A stretch of DNA of 64,000 nucleotides from Microbulbifer agarilyticus (GTDB taxonomy: Bacteria; Pseudomonadota; Gammaproteobacteria; Pseudomonadales; Cellvibrionaceae): positions 2,294,001 to 2,358,000 of the forward strand of contig NZ_CP019650.1 of the NCBI RefSeq assembly GCF_001999945.1, read 5' to 3'. The position numbers were made by a program, and so were the translations under genes. The first letter of the stretch is position 1. Every line of letters starts with the position of its first letter. This document shows positions 17,050-25,997 of this stretch, one piece after another. The notes beneath the pieces were generated by a model that worked only from the letters and a program-made list of their open reading frames with translations, did not search any database and was not told where the DNA came from.

Positions 17050-18341
17050 TTTTTATATCCATGTTCTGTACCCGCTTTCGGGTTTAAGTATCGATCCCGT
17101 AAACGGGTTGAACGGTTTACCAGAGACTGGGGCTTACCGTCGATCATCACCAGTTCTGCGAACGACGTGATCTCCAGTGGATCCCCACTCCACAATACCA
17201 ACTCCGCGGTATTACCCGGCGCCAGTACACCGGCATCCATACCAAAGGTTTGCGCAACATTGGCCGTAATCGCGCGCACACCCTCTTCAAACGGCAAGCC
17301 GTAAGCCACGGCATTTCCCGCTGCCTGCCGCGAAAGATAGCTATTGTGGGATCCGGCATAACCCGGGCCACTGATCGCGACAGTTACGCCCGCATCATGC
17401 AGCAATGCGGCGTTATCCATACGCGCACCCAGTTTTTCGAAGGCATCCGGGGTATTCCCCAGCACATCGACCACAACCGGCACCCGCGCCTTGGCCAATT
17501 GATCGGCAACCATCCAGCCCTCGGCAGCACCCACAAGAACCAGTTTGAGCTGATACTTGTTGGCCAGTGCGAGCAATTGCAGGATATCGCTTGCGCGGTC
17601 TGCATTGATCATCATCGGTTGCTCGCCGCGCAGCAGCGGCTGCAGTGACTCGAGATCTTCCACCGAGTAATCCAGCTCACGCCACTCACCGCGGCGCACC
17701 TGATCCCGGTTTTCCGAATACTCTTTCGCCTGCGCCAGCGCATTCGCGATTTGCGCATACGCCATGGCGCGACTGCCGCCGGCCAGTTCCGCACCGTATT
17801 CACCGAAGTAAGCGCGCTGTACCAAGTTGGGCTTGGTCACACTGTCGAAGTCACCGGTCAACTTGATCGCAAAGCCCTGCCCCGCGAAAACTTTTTCACT
17901 GCTGTAAGGCAGCACCACCGCGCGCGTCAGGCCACCGGCCCGGTTAAACGGAATCAGTGTGGAACGCGGGTTAAATGCCACCACCGGATCAAAACCGGCA
18001 CCGATAGACTGCTCTTCGATTGCCCCATCGTTAGTGGAGGCCGCAGCGCCGATTTCCGTCAGCCCGAGCTCACTGCTCGGCGCAATCAAGCCTGGCGTGA
18101 CCACCTTGCCGCGGCCGTCGATCACCAGGTCAGCGGAAATATCACCCAAATCTTCGGCAATCTGCGCAATTTGCCCGTCGCGCACCAACAGGTCACCGCT
18201 CTCAAGGGTTCCCTGTTCTCCCAGCGTAACGATCTGCGCATCTTTAATAAGGATGGTTTCAGCGCTTGCTGTACCGACCAGGCATACAAGGCCGAATAGA
18301 GAAGCTTTGAGCTTGGTTTTCACATTGATTGAGATACGCAT
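17046..18341 (-). CDS. exported amidohydrolase-family protein lacking the HxH metal motif
   Basis: A 431-residue protein with a signal peptide (MRISINVKTKLKASLFGLV to TASA). It keeps the composite-domain start of imidazolonepropionase-like amidohydrolases (ILIKDAQIVT, DLVIDGRGKVVTPGLI). Where active enzymes have D-x-H-x-H after PGLI, it has APSSEL, and the later barrel lacks obvious histidine ligands. The C-terminal end of the fold (GVLAPGNTAELVLWSGDPLE) is intact. It overlaps the stop of the upstream, intact amidohydrolase gene (TAATG), suggesting that the two products are made together, perhaps as a complex in which this one is non-catalytic. Confidence 0.85.
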   Translation of the reverse strand: MRISINVKTKLKASLFGLVCLVGTASAETILIKDAQIVTLGEQGTLESGDLLVRDGQIAQIAEDLGDISADLVIDGRGKVVTPGLIAPSSELGLTEIGAAASTNDGAIEEQSIGAGFDPVVAFNPRSTLIPFNRAGGLTRAVVLPYSSEKVFAGQGFAIKLTGDFDSVTKPNLVQRAYFGEYGAELAGGSRAMAYAQIANALAQAKEYSENRDQVRRGEWRELDYSVEDLESLQPLLRGEQPMMINADRASDILQLLALANKYQLKLVLVGAAEGWMVADQLAKARVPVVVDVLGNTPDAFEKLGARMDNAALLHDAGVTVAISGPGYAGSHNSYLSRQAAGNAVAYGLPFEEGVRAITANVAQTFGMDAGVLAPGNTAELVLWSGDPLEITSFAELVMIDGKPQSLVNRSTRLRDRYLNPKAGTEHGYKK

Positions 18342-19783
18342 TACTGCTGCCCTCCTTCCGGCAAGCGCTCGCCTTCCGCATCCAGAATCCCCAGTTCAAA
18401 ATCTGTGTGCGGCTGTCGCGCGGAGTCTGTGCGGTCGTACATCAGTACACCGTCGATAAACACCTTGTCTGCCTTGGAGTACACGCTAAACGGATTGCCA
18501 GACCACACCACTACGTCTGCCATCTTGCCTTTTTCCAGGGTGCCGGTGACTTCTTCAATACCCAGTGCTTTTGCCGGGTTGCTGGTCATCCAGGCGACCG
18601 CGTGACGCGGCTCGATATGAAAGCCCGCGCGTTGCCCTGCGACCATGGCTTTTGCAGTTTCTTCGTTGAGATGCTGGATACCAACCGCAGAATCCGAGTG
18701 AATCATGGCGCAAGCCTTTGCCTGATCCACGATTGCGATATTGGCTTCAGTCATATCAAAGGCTTCGTGCTTGAAGCCCCACCAGTCCGCCCACATAGCG
18801 GCACACACATTGTTTTCCGCCAGCAGGTCCGCCACCTTATAGGCCTCTACCGCGTGATGGAAAGTGGAAATCTGGAAATCGTAGTCGCGCGCGATATCCA
18901 TCATGATGGTCATTTCTTCGCCGCGATAGCAGTGGTTGTGCACCAGAATATCGCCATTCAGGACGCCGGCAAGGGTCTCGAGCTGGAGGTCACGCTCGGG
19001 TTCATCGCCGCCATTCTTATGGAAGTTTTCCCACTTCTCTTTATACGCGGCAGCCTCTGTCCACGCTTTACGGTATCCGGCGACGTTACCCATGCGGGTA
19101 GAAGGCAAGGTGCCCTTGCCACCGTAAACCCGTTTGGGGTTCTCACCACAGGCCATTTTCAAACCGTAAGGGGCGCCCGGGAACTTCATATCCTGAACGC
19201 TGCGGCCAGGTACGTTCTTCAAAGTCACTGCGCGGCCACCGAACAGGTTCGCCGAGCCAGGCAAGATCTGCAGCGTGGTTACCCCGCCCGCAAGCGCCAG
19301 GGGAAATTGCGGATCTTGCGTCCACACGGAATGCTCAGCCCATACCTGCGCGGTATTCGGTGAGGTCATTTCGTTACCGTCCTGGGAAGATTCAATAGAC
19401 GGCGCCGGGTAGTCACCCAGATGGGAATGCACGTCGATGATGCCCGGCGTTACCCACTTACCCGCACCTTCGACAACTAGGCCCTTCTTCGGCACTTTCA
19501 GGTCCTTGCCGACCTTGGCAATCTTGCCATCCTCGAGCAGCACATCTGAATTGAGTAGTTTTTCACCGGTTCCGGTCAAAACCGTTGCACCGCGAATTAG
19601 CACCGGCGCACTCTCTTGCGGAATATAAGTACTAGGGAAGTCACCCTGACGGGCGAAATCCGGCCCATCCGCGGCTTTTTTATCCTCACCGCCACAGGCA
19701 ACCAATGTGGAAACCAGCAGTCCTCCACATACGGCAACACACAGCCGCTCTATTCCTTTAACCGATTCTGAAAATAATCGCAT
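18341..19783 (-). CDS. amidohydrolase lipoprotein (imidazolonepropionase-like)
   Basis: A 480-residue enzyme with a lipoprotein-type signal (hydrophobic stretch ending STLVACGG) and the metal-dependent hydrolase layout: VLIRGATVLTGTGEKL, then KWVTPGIIDVHSHLGDYPAP with the HxH metal site, further histidines in VHNHCYRGEEM and STFHHAVEAYK, and the closing DVVVWSGNPFSVYSKADKV split by the composite domain. Related periplasmic proteins are annotated as amidohydrolases of unknown substrate, possibly cyclic dipeptide-like or imide compounds. It is first in an operon with a degenerate paralogue and a MAPEG protein. Confidence 0.9.
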   Translation of the reverse strand: MRLFSESVKGIERLCVAVCGGLLVSTLVACGGEDKKAADGPDFARQGDFPSTYIPQESAPVLIRGATVLTGTGEKLLNSDVLLEDGKIAKVGKDLKVPKKGLVVEGAGKWVTPGIIDVHSHLGDYPAPSIESSQDGNEMTSPNTAQVWAEHSVWTQDPQFPLALAGGVTTLQILPGSANLFGGRAVTLKNVPGRSVQDMKFPGAPYGLKMACGENPKRVYGGKGTLPSTRMGNVAGYRKAWTEAAAYKEKWENFHKNGGDEPERDLQLETLAGVLNGDILVHNHCYRGEEMTIMMDIARDYDFQISTFHHAVEAYKVADLLAENNVCAAMWADWWGFKHEAFDMTEANIAIVDQAKACAMIHSDSAVGIQHLNEETAKAMVAGQRAGFHIEPRHAVAWMTSNPAKALGIEEVTGTLEKGKMADVVVWSGNPFSVYSKADKVFIDGVLMYDRTDSARQPHTDFELGILDAEGERLPEGGQQ

Positions 19784-19976
19784 TCCGCTTCCTATCCCCC
19801 CAATTGTTATTAGGAAACCTTTCTCAATACTGTCGGATTCAACACCAATACCATGCTATCGGCAATACGGGATTGTACGACTGCCCAAAATTGCCGGTTT
19901 ACTAGACAATTTGTACAAGCCGTGTTGGAATTTGGACGTGTGATACAGGAGCTTTCCCATACCGCAGGAAGGGCGG

Positions 19977-21629
19977 ATGAATACTAATAACAAAACAGGG
20001 ACCAGACCGGAGAGTGCCGCGGCTGATGATGTCGATTTGCCTCAGTCCTCCGAGGAGATGTACGAAGCCCTGCGCAAAAGCGAAGAGCGCTATCGAGAAC
20101 TCGTCGAACACGCAAACTCCATCATCCTCCGTTGGGACCGCAACGGGGTAATCACCTTCTTTAACGAGTTCGCGCAGCGGTTCTTTGGTTACTCCGAAGA
20201 AGAAATCATCGGCAGGCACGTGGTTGGGACAATCGTCCCCGAAAATGAAAGTACGGGCCGCGACCTTCGTCCGCTTATGGACCATATCTGCAACAACCCC
20301 GATGAACACCGCTATAACATTAACGAAAACATTACCAAAGGCGGGGACCGGGTCTGGGTAGCCTGGACCAACAAACTGCTCACCAACGACAACGATGAGC
20401 CCATTGGGGTTCTGAGTATTGGCAGTGATATCACCAAACAGCGACTGCTCGAAGAGGAATTACGGCAGGCACAGAAAATGCAGGCCATCGGTGAGTTGGC
20501 TGGGGGCATTGCCCACGACTTTAACAACATGGTGCACGGTATCGCGGGCTTTGCCGAAGTCATCCATCAGACAAGCTTCGACGCCAAGATTTCTGAGTAT
20601 GCCAATCAGATTTTAAACACTGCCCATCATGCCGCAGAGCTCACCGACCAACTGCTGACCTTCGCCCGCAAGGGCTCCTATCAAATCAATGAGTGCAATA
20701 CCCACGACATCGTGCGCGACGTATGTGCGATGCTGAAACGCACGATTGATCGCCGCATTGAAATCCGCCAGGACCTGCGCGCGAATTCCCCCCACATCAA
20801 GGGCGACTCTGCGCTACTGAAAAGTGCCTTGCTGAACTTGGGCATTAATGCCAAGGACGCAATGCTTTCCGGTGGCGAACTCGTGTTCACCACCAGCGAT
20901 ATGACGGTGGAAAACCCCCTGTCCATCTCGGACTTCCAGCTTGAACCGGGGCAGTACTTACGCATCAACGTCAGTGATACCGGTACAGGAATGGCGGAAG
21001 AAATCCGCCAACGAATATTCGAACCCTTCTTCACTACCAAGGCCAGCGGCCGCGGCGCCGGGCTTGGGCTCGCGGCCGTTTACGGCACCATTCATTTGCA
21101 CAAGGGCGCCATTCGGTGCCACTCGGAGCTGGGCGAAGGTACCTGTTTTGACCTTTTTCTGCCGATTATTACAGACAAGGTAGATCGCAAAAGCACCGAA
21201 AAGCCGGTGCCCTGTGGGAAACCCATTCACATTATGCTGGTGGATGATGAAGCCATTGTGCGGAATTATTCAAAGACCCTGTTTGAAATGCATGACCACA
21301 AGGTAACGACATTCGCCTCAGCGCCGGAAGCCATCGGGTACTATACGCGTAATTTCGCTGCGGTTGATTTGGTACTGCTGGATATGATCATGCCGGATAT
21401 GGACGGGCAGCAACTCTTCGCCGAACTCAAACAGATTAATCCGACGATTAAGGCAATTCTATCTACCGGTTACAGCGTGGAAAGTAAGGTTCAGGAACTT
21501 CTGGCAGACGGCATTCTGGACTGTATCAAGAAGCCATTTACCTACGAGCAGCTGGAGCAGCGCATTGCCCTGCTCTTCAGCGACGATCAAAAGTCACCCG
21601 AGCTAGTTAGTAATGAACAATCTTTATGA
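19977..21629 (+). CDS. cytoplasmic PAS hybrid histidine kinase
   Basis: A 550-residue sensor without membrane segments. Domains in order are a PAS sensor with PAC (about 32-155), a HisKA dimerisation domain with the phospho-histidine in GGIAHDFNN (His180), an HATPase domain (N box NLGINAKDAM, G1 box DTGTGM, G2 GLGLAAVYG) and a C-terminal receiver (about 417-535) with DD at 423-424, phospho-acceptor Asp469 (LLDMIMPDMDG) and the Lys in IKKPF. A soluble PAS suggests an internal redox, oxygen or ligand signal. No response regulator gene adjoins. The coding end overlaps the convergent next gene by 23 bases. Confidence 0.93.
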   Translation: MNTNNKTGTRPESAAADDVDLPQSSEEMYEALRKSEERYRELVEHANSIILRWDRNGVITFFNEFAQRFFGYSEEEIIGRHVVGTIVPENESTGRDLRPLMDHICNNPDEHRYNINENITKGGDRVWVAWTNKLLTNDNDEPIGVLSIGSDITKQRLLEEELRQAQKMQAIGELAGGIAHDFNNMVHGIAGFAEVIHQTSFDAKISEYANQILNTAHHAAELTDQLLTFARKGSYQINECNTHDIVRDVCAMLKRTIDRRIEIRQDLRANSPHIKGDSALLKSALLNLGINAKDAMLSGGELVFTTSDMTVENPLSISDFQLEPGQYLRINVSDTGTGMAEEIRQRIFEPFFTTKASGRGAGLGLAAVYGTIHLHKGAIRCHSELGEGTCFDLFLPIITDKVDRKSTEKPVPCGKPIHIMLVDDEAIVRNYSKTLFEMHDHKVTTFASAPEAIGYYTRNFAAVDLVLLDMIMPDMDGQQLFAELKQINPTIKAILSTGYSVESKVQELLADGILDCIKKPFTYEQLEQRIALLFSDDQKSPELVSNEQSL

Positions 21630-21948
21630 TTTTTTCTCCGTTATCGCACTCGCCGATAATCTCGGGTTTGGAGATAAGTGATCCAGCCTGGACAACCACA
21701 TTCGAAGGGTAGGAAACGAAGCAGGCCAAATTGAAGTTGACCGCCCAATTACAGCGGATAATGCCATCGTCTTCTTCGTAGAAGCGCTCCTGACAAAAAC
21801 TGAGATACGGGCTCTGCCCTCCCCCCGGCTGCCCCTGACCAACCGATTCCTTGTCATCGTCGGCATTCGCCGCAAGTGAACCCAGCCCAGCAAACATCGC
21901 ACACGATATTGCCAAACTACTCATGGACACCTTATAGCTGCGCCCCAT
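21607..21948 (-). CDS. small secreted protein of unknown function
   Basis: About 113 residues starting MGRSYKVSMSSLAISCAMF, with a clear signal peptide cleaved near SLAANA. The mature part is short, begins acidic and Gly/Gln-rich (DDDKESVGQGQPGGGQ), and holds four cysteines (FCQ, RCN, ACF, ECD) that could form two disulphides. I recognise no family. The gene converges with the histidine kinase gene and the two coding ends overlap by 23 bases, which is unusual and lowers confidence somewhat. The signal peptide and paired cysteines support a real gene. Confidence 0.6.
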   Translation of the reverse strand: MGRSYKVSMSSLAISCAMFAGLGSLAANADDDKESVGQGQPGGGQSPYLSFCQERFYEEDDGIIRCNWAVNFNLACFVSYPSNVVVQAGSLISKPEIIGECDNGEKIIKIVHY

Positions 21949-22156
21949 AGGCAACCCTCTCGGCCATTTACCAAATCGACAACAGATACGACCCTTCCAC
22001 ACTTTCGTGGGGAACTGAGTTTAAGCGTAGCAGCTCTGGCGGGCTTTTCATTAGACCGACACAGACATACACTCGGCATCGCACAGTGAGCGCTGATGAC
22101 CAAAAAGTCGATACAACGCCTGATATGATGCCCAAACGCCCAAATATGACTCAGCC

Positions 22157-22555
22157 ATGACTACACCCAGCCCCCAGACACCCTCAACATGCCCCTGCGG
22201 TTCAGGTAAAACTTTCGCCCAGTGTTGTGACCTTTTCCTATCCGGGAAAACCTACCCAAACAACGCAGAAGCTCTGATGCGCAGTCGCTACAGCGCTTAT
22301 GTGACCGGTAACCTGCCGTACCTCAAAAAGAGCTGGCACCCGGACACTTACCCGGAGCTCAGCGAGCAGGATCTACAAACAAAGTGGCTGCGATTGGAAA
22401 TTATTAAGGCTAAAAAGGGACTAAAGAAATCGATAGTCGAATTTAAAGCCTGGTTTGAAGATGAAGGCATGGAGCATGCTTTGCACGAAATATCGCTGTT
22501 CAAGCTGTACAAAAAGCGCTGGGTATATGTGGAACCAATGGACAGTTGGAACTGA
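22157..22555 (+). CDS. ychJ: YchJ family protein with N-terminal SEC-C motif
   Basis: A 132-residue protein with the zinc-binding SEC-C motif at the N-terminus (CPCGSGKTFAQCC) and the YchJ body (ALMRSRYSAYV, then W.PDTYPELSEQDL and the E-x-x-FKLYKKRWVYVE end), an NTF2-like fold. E. coli YchJ carries a second SEC-C motif at its C-terminus; here the protein ends before it. The function of the family is not established. Confidence 0.9.
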   Translation: MTTPSPQTPSTCPCGSGKTFAQCCDLFLSGKTYPNNAEALMRSRYSAYVTGNLPYLKKSWHPDTYPELSEQDLQTKWLRLEIIKAKKGLKKSIVEFKAWFEDEGMEHALHEISLFKLYKKRWVYVEPMDSWN

Positions 22556-22653
22556 CAGAACGAAGCGCTATCTTCTACAGCGGCCTTGCGCCCGCCGCAG
22601 CACTCGGCAACCTATACTCCCTGTAATCGCACATTCCGGTATTTCCCTTCCCG

Positions 22654-23385
22654 ATGACGCCCGAACTGATTTTCGAAGACGATCACCTGATTGCCGCCTA
22701 TAAACCGGAGGGATGGCTGGTGCACCGTTCGGATATCGATAAGCACGAAGATCGCATCCTGCTGCAATACCTGCGTGATCTGGTAGGCCAGCACCTCTAC
22801 CCGGTACACCGGTTGGACAAACCAACCTCCGGGGTCATCGTCTTTGGCAAGAGCGGAGACGCTGCGGCAAAGCTGCAAGCACAGCTGGACAGCGATACTT
22901 CCGTTAAGCAGTACATTACGGTGTGCCGCGGGTTTTGCCCCGAACAGGGCATTATCGACCATCCGCTGCCCCCGGTTGCGGACTTTAAACACCAGCGCAA
23001 ACGGCCGAAGAGCGAACTACCTCGCCAGGAAGCCATCACCCATTTCAAACGTCTTGATACGGTAGAACTACCATTTGCCGTCGATCGCTACCCAAGCAGT
23101 CGCTACTCTCTGGTGCAGGTTGAACTAGTTACCGGACGCCGCCATCAGATCCGCCGACATTTCAAACATCTGTCCCACCCGCTAATTGGCTGCCCGAAAT
23201 ACGGCAAATCCACCCACAACCGTTTTTTTGCAGAGCAACTGCATTGTGCGCGACTGCTGTTACACGCTTATCGGCTGTCGATACAACACCCGGTTCTAGA
23301 GGAAAGACTGGAGTTAGTCGCCCCACCTCGAGGCTGTTTTATGTCGCTCATCGAACAATTTGACTGGCGACTGCCTGCCGGCTAA
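22654..23385 (+). CDS. truC: tRNA pseudouridine(65) synthase TruC
   Basis: A 243-residue RluA-family pseudouridine synthase with the catalytic motif HRLDKPTSGV (Asp55) and the later GRRHQIRRHFKHLSHPL and GCPKYGKSTHNRFF blocks. The RRHFKHLSHP and G-x-x-x-HN blocks are those of TruC, which modifies U65 in certain tRNAs. It lacks an S4 domain, as TruC does. It starts about 100 bases after ychJ on the same strand and may share a promoter with it. Confidence 0.92.
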   Translation: MTPELIFEDDHLIAAYKPEGWLVHRSDIDKHEDRILLQYLRDLVGQHLYPVHRLDKPTSGVIVFGKSGDAAAKLQAQLDSDTSVKQYITVCRGFCPEQGIIDHPLPPVADFKHQRKRPKSELPRQEAITHFKRLDTVELPFAVDRYPSSRYSLVQVELVTGRRHQIRRHFKHLSHPLIGCPKYGKSTHNRFFAEQLHCARLLLHAYRLSIQHPVLEERLELVAPPRGCFMSLIEQFDWRLPAG

Positions 23386-23389
23386 CTTT

Positions 23390-24883
23390 CTATTTCGCGC
23401 TTTGGAACCCTCTTACGTCTACCAACTCGCCATCCAAAATGGCCGCCTTAACACCATTGGTATCGGCCAGTAGAAAGGTCGCATTTCGCCGTCTACCGGG
23501 CAGCTCACCTTGTAACCGCTGGGGGTTTAACACCACAGGCAGCTGAGTCTCTTTGACTAGCGATGCTTCGTCCCCTTCAAAGTAGGCGACGCCTTCGCGG
23601 AGCAGCGCCATGTAGCGCTCATCCGTCAGTTCAATTGGTGCTCCCGCATCCAGTACAAATGCCTTAGGCATCTGGTACCAAGCGCCGCTCGCATCGTAAT
23701 CCAGGAATCCAGTTAAATTCGACAAATCACCCACATCCACAACCGAGATCTGCCCGTACCGTTTGCGAACTGCCAAATCTGTACGATAAGCGAGATCACC
23801 CTCCCCGACTCGCACGTTGCGAATCTTGAGGTCGACTAACGCATCGTCTTTATTCAGCGGAATAGCGTCATAAGTCGCGCGCGAAGCGGACAAATAGGAT
23901 CCGGATGCGATGCTATCGATAGCCGTTACCAGCATTGCAAAGTTCATGTGCCGCGCAACTTGTCGATTGGGATCACCCGGATGCGCGCCTGATTCAATCA
24001 AGATGGTGCTGATCCCCATCTCGGAGAAAGTATCGCCGAAAGCGCGCCAGGCATAGGTGTCGTCATAGCGGCCAATATTGGCACCAATGGCAGGCTGGAT
24101 TTTATCGACCATGACACTGATCAGCTGCATCGCGTTCCCGCGACTCTCGTTAATATCGCGTTGCGTATTGAATGCGGGTGCCAATACCGAGATTGTCGCT
24201 GCCTCACCGCTATCGCCCACGCCGTAGTAGCCGCCTTGATCGTGAAGATTAAAACCGAAGTGCGGTCTGAAGTCCCTCGTCAGTTGCATCAGCAGCCGCC
24301 CCTCGGGCGACTGCAGCGCTTTAGCATCGCGGTTGATATCAAAGCTCTGCGCATTGTGCCGTGAGTTGCGCTCGGCACCATCGGGATTCAGCATTGGCAC
24401 GATCAGCAAGCTGAGCTTGTCCATCCACTGGTCACGCCATGCAGCCTGCTCTGGTGCAGTAATGTAATTCAACAGGTCGAACAGTGCGGGCGTTGCCGTC
24501 GGTTCGTCGCCATGCATCTGCGACCACAGCATGACCCTGGTCGCCCCCCTGCCAAGTGCAACACTGTATAGCGGCCGCTTTTCGTAAGACTCGCCGACTT
24601 GCTCTACCGTGAGCAATGGCTTCTGCCGAAGTCCTTCAATCAGCGGCAGTATGTCTGACTGGCGAATCACAGGCTGATCTAGCCCAGGGATCTTATATTT
24701 TTGATAGGTATCCATATCGATCACGCTCTCAGCCCACGCGGTATCTTCGTCACCGTCGACATCCGCAACTGGTTCCTTCTTGCTACACCCGGAAACAACG
24801 ATGCCAGCCAACACCAGCGACATACCCATCAATCGCCAAAGCCGAGTATTTATGTATCTTGCCAACCTTAAAGAACTACCCAT
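23390..24883 (-). CDS. M14 family zinc carboxypeptidase-like lipoprotein
   Basis: A 497-residue exported peptidase. The N-terminal signal ends in lipobox VVSGC (Cys33). The M14 metal site is complete: H124-x-x-E127 in MHGDE and His214 in FNLHDQGG. The substrate arginine region NPDGAERNSR is present and the catalytic glutamate is Glu297 in ILIESG. A C-terminal ~170-residue extension of beta character follows. It probably trims peptides or peptidoglycan fragments at a membrane surface. Its ribosome site is a run of eight G's four bases before the ATG, next to seven T's (see the separate entry), an arrangement open to slippage. Confidence 0.9.
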   Translation of the reverse strand: MGSSLRLARYINTRLWRLMGMSLVLAGIVVSGCSKKEPVADVDGDEDTAWAESVIDMDTYQKYKIPGLDQPVIRQSDILPLIEGLRQKPLLTVEQVGESYEKRPLYSVALGRGATRVMLWSQMHGDEPTATPALFDLLNYITAPEQAAWRDQWMDKLSLLIVPMLNPDGAERNSRHNAQSFDINRDAKALQSPEGRLLMQLTRDFRPHFGFNLHDQGGYYGVGDSGEAATISVLAPAFNTQRDINESRGNAMQLISVMVDKIQPAIGANIGRYDDTYAWRAFGDTFSEMGISTILIESGAHPGDPNRQVARHMNFAMLVTAIDSIASGSYLSASRATYDAIPLNKDDALVDLKIRNVRVGEGDLAYRTDLAVRKRYGQISVVDVGDLSNLTGFLDYDASGAWYQMPKAFVLDAGAPIELTDERYMALLREGVAYFEGDEASLVKETQLPVVLNPQRLQGELPGRRRNATFLLADTNGVKAAILDGELVDVRGFQSAK

Positions 24884-24887
24884 GTTA

Positions 24888-24902
24888 CCCCCCCCAAAAA
24901 AA
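24888..24902 (-). promoter_or_regulatory. homopolymer tract T7G8 at the ribosome-binding site of the M14 gene
   Basis: Reading the coding strand, seven T's are followed by eight G's and then TAAC-ATG. The G-run is the only purine-rich ribosome-site candidate. Length changes in it would alter translation or promoter spacing. Confidence 0.6.
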
Positions 24903-24921
24903 CCATCGTTTATACGTATCG

Positions 24922-25770
24922 CTATCGCTGCCTGTCGCCATCAGCCGCTTCCGGCCACCAACCGATCGTTACCGGCCGTTCGTTAGTAAACCCGGTGTAA
25001 TCACGACGTAAATCAAACGTTTGTGTGTTGTATGGGCGCCGGATAATAAGCGCGTCGTGCAGGCACCACCCGGCACCTTCTACACATCCGGAATCAACTT
25101 CCAATGAGAGATATTGAAATATGCTTGGGTATTGGCCTGCCAGTGCCAGCATATCCGCGCTATTAGACGAGTGACTTCCGGTCACGACATCTTTCGCCGC
25201 CACTGCCAGCCCCTGCTCAAGCAACTCCAAGGCAGGCGAACCAAGGGCCAAATCGCCCCCGGGAAGGCCTTCGCCGGATCCCCCATCAAGGTTTATGTAG
25301 GTAACGGCATTCAAAAAGCGAGTTCGCAGTACCGAATCTCTGGCCACCTGGTTTAGCCACTGATGTGCTGGAAAACTGCCGCTGGAATGTGCGACAAGCA
25401 CAATTCGCTGTATTGATTGATCTCTGCGCAGCCGGGCGACACTGGGCGCGACCGGTAACTCTCGCTCTTCATAGAAAACGCTACGCGGCCCGGCAAACAC
25501 CCAGGCTAGGCTAACCGCTCTGGCTGCAGGCTGCTGAAGTAATGCCGAGCCCCAGTGCTCCGCCCATTCACGCTCAACCGAATAGCCGGGAAATAGAACG
25601 AGCAAAATGCCTTTTTCCCCGGAATCCCTCTCTGCTTGCGACCAGAGCGCTTCCAGCGCCTGCCAATCCGAACCTTGCACTAGCGACTCATGATCGGAGC
25701 CTTCCGCAGCGAGCTGCGCGGTCGGAACTAACATTGCACAAAGCAGCATGGTTAGCCACATTCGACTCAT
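24922..25770 (-). CDS. exported alpha/beta-hydrolase-like protein
   Basis: A 282-residue protein with a signal peptide (MSRMWLTMLLCAMLVPTAQLAA). A short helical segment is followed by a beta strand (ILLVLFPGYSV) and a nucleophile-elbow-like VAHSSGSFPAHQW (the G-x-S-x-G position reads H-S-S-G-S), then YINLDGGSGEG. A late Asp and His (CLHDAL) could complete a triad. It has three cysteines, two close together near the C-terminus. The substrate is unknown. The ATG at 25770 has a strong GGAGG, so I used it rather than an upstream in-frame ATG. It follows the divergent isoaspartyl peptidase region. Confidence 0.65.
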   Translation of the reverse strand: MSRMWLTMLLCAMLVPTAQLAAEGSDHESLVQGSDWQALEALWSQAERDSGEKGILLVLFPGYSVEREWAEHWGSALLQQPAARAVSLAWVFAGPRSVFYEERELPVAPSVARLRRDQSIQRIVLVAHSSGSFPAHQWLNQVARDSVLRTRFLNAVTYINLDGGSGEGLPGGDLALGSPALELLEQGLAVAAKDVVTGSHSSNSADMLALAGQYPSIFQYLSLEVDSGCVEGAGWCLHDALIIRRPYNTQTFDLRRDYTGFTNERPVTIGWWPEAADGDRQR

Positions 25771-25997
25771 AACAATCCACCTCCTTCCTCTGACCTTTAG
25801 TCCCTCAGATTTACGGTATCCGCAATGACCGGGAAAATCACAAAGGTCGCTAAGGCCCATAAGCTGGGGTAAGGTAATCACAGGTCGCGCGGCAATGGAA
25901 ACCACCACCTATCACTAGCGCCGATAGATGATGTCCGCGTATGAGGCTAGGCAAATCACCTCGGGGATACCGGGGCAATTCACCAGAGTTGAGAACT

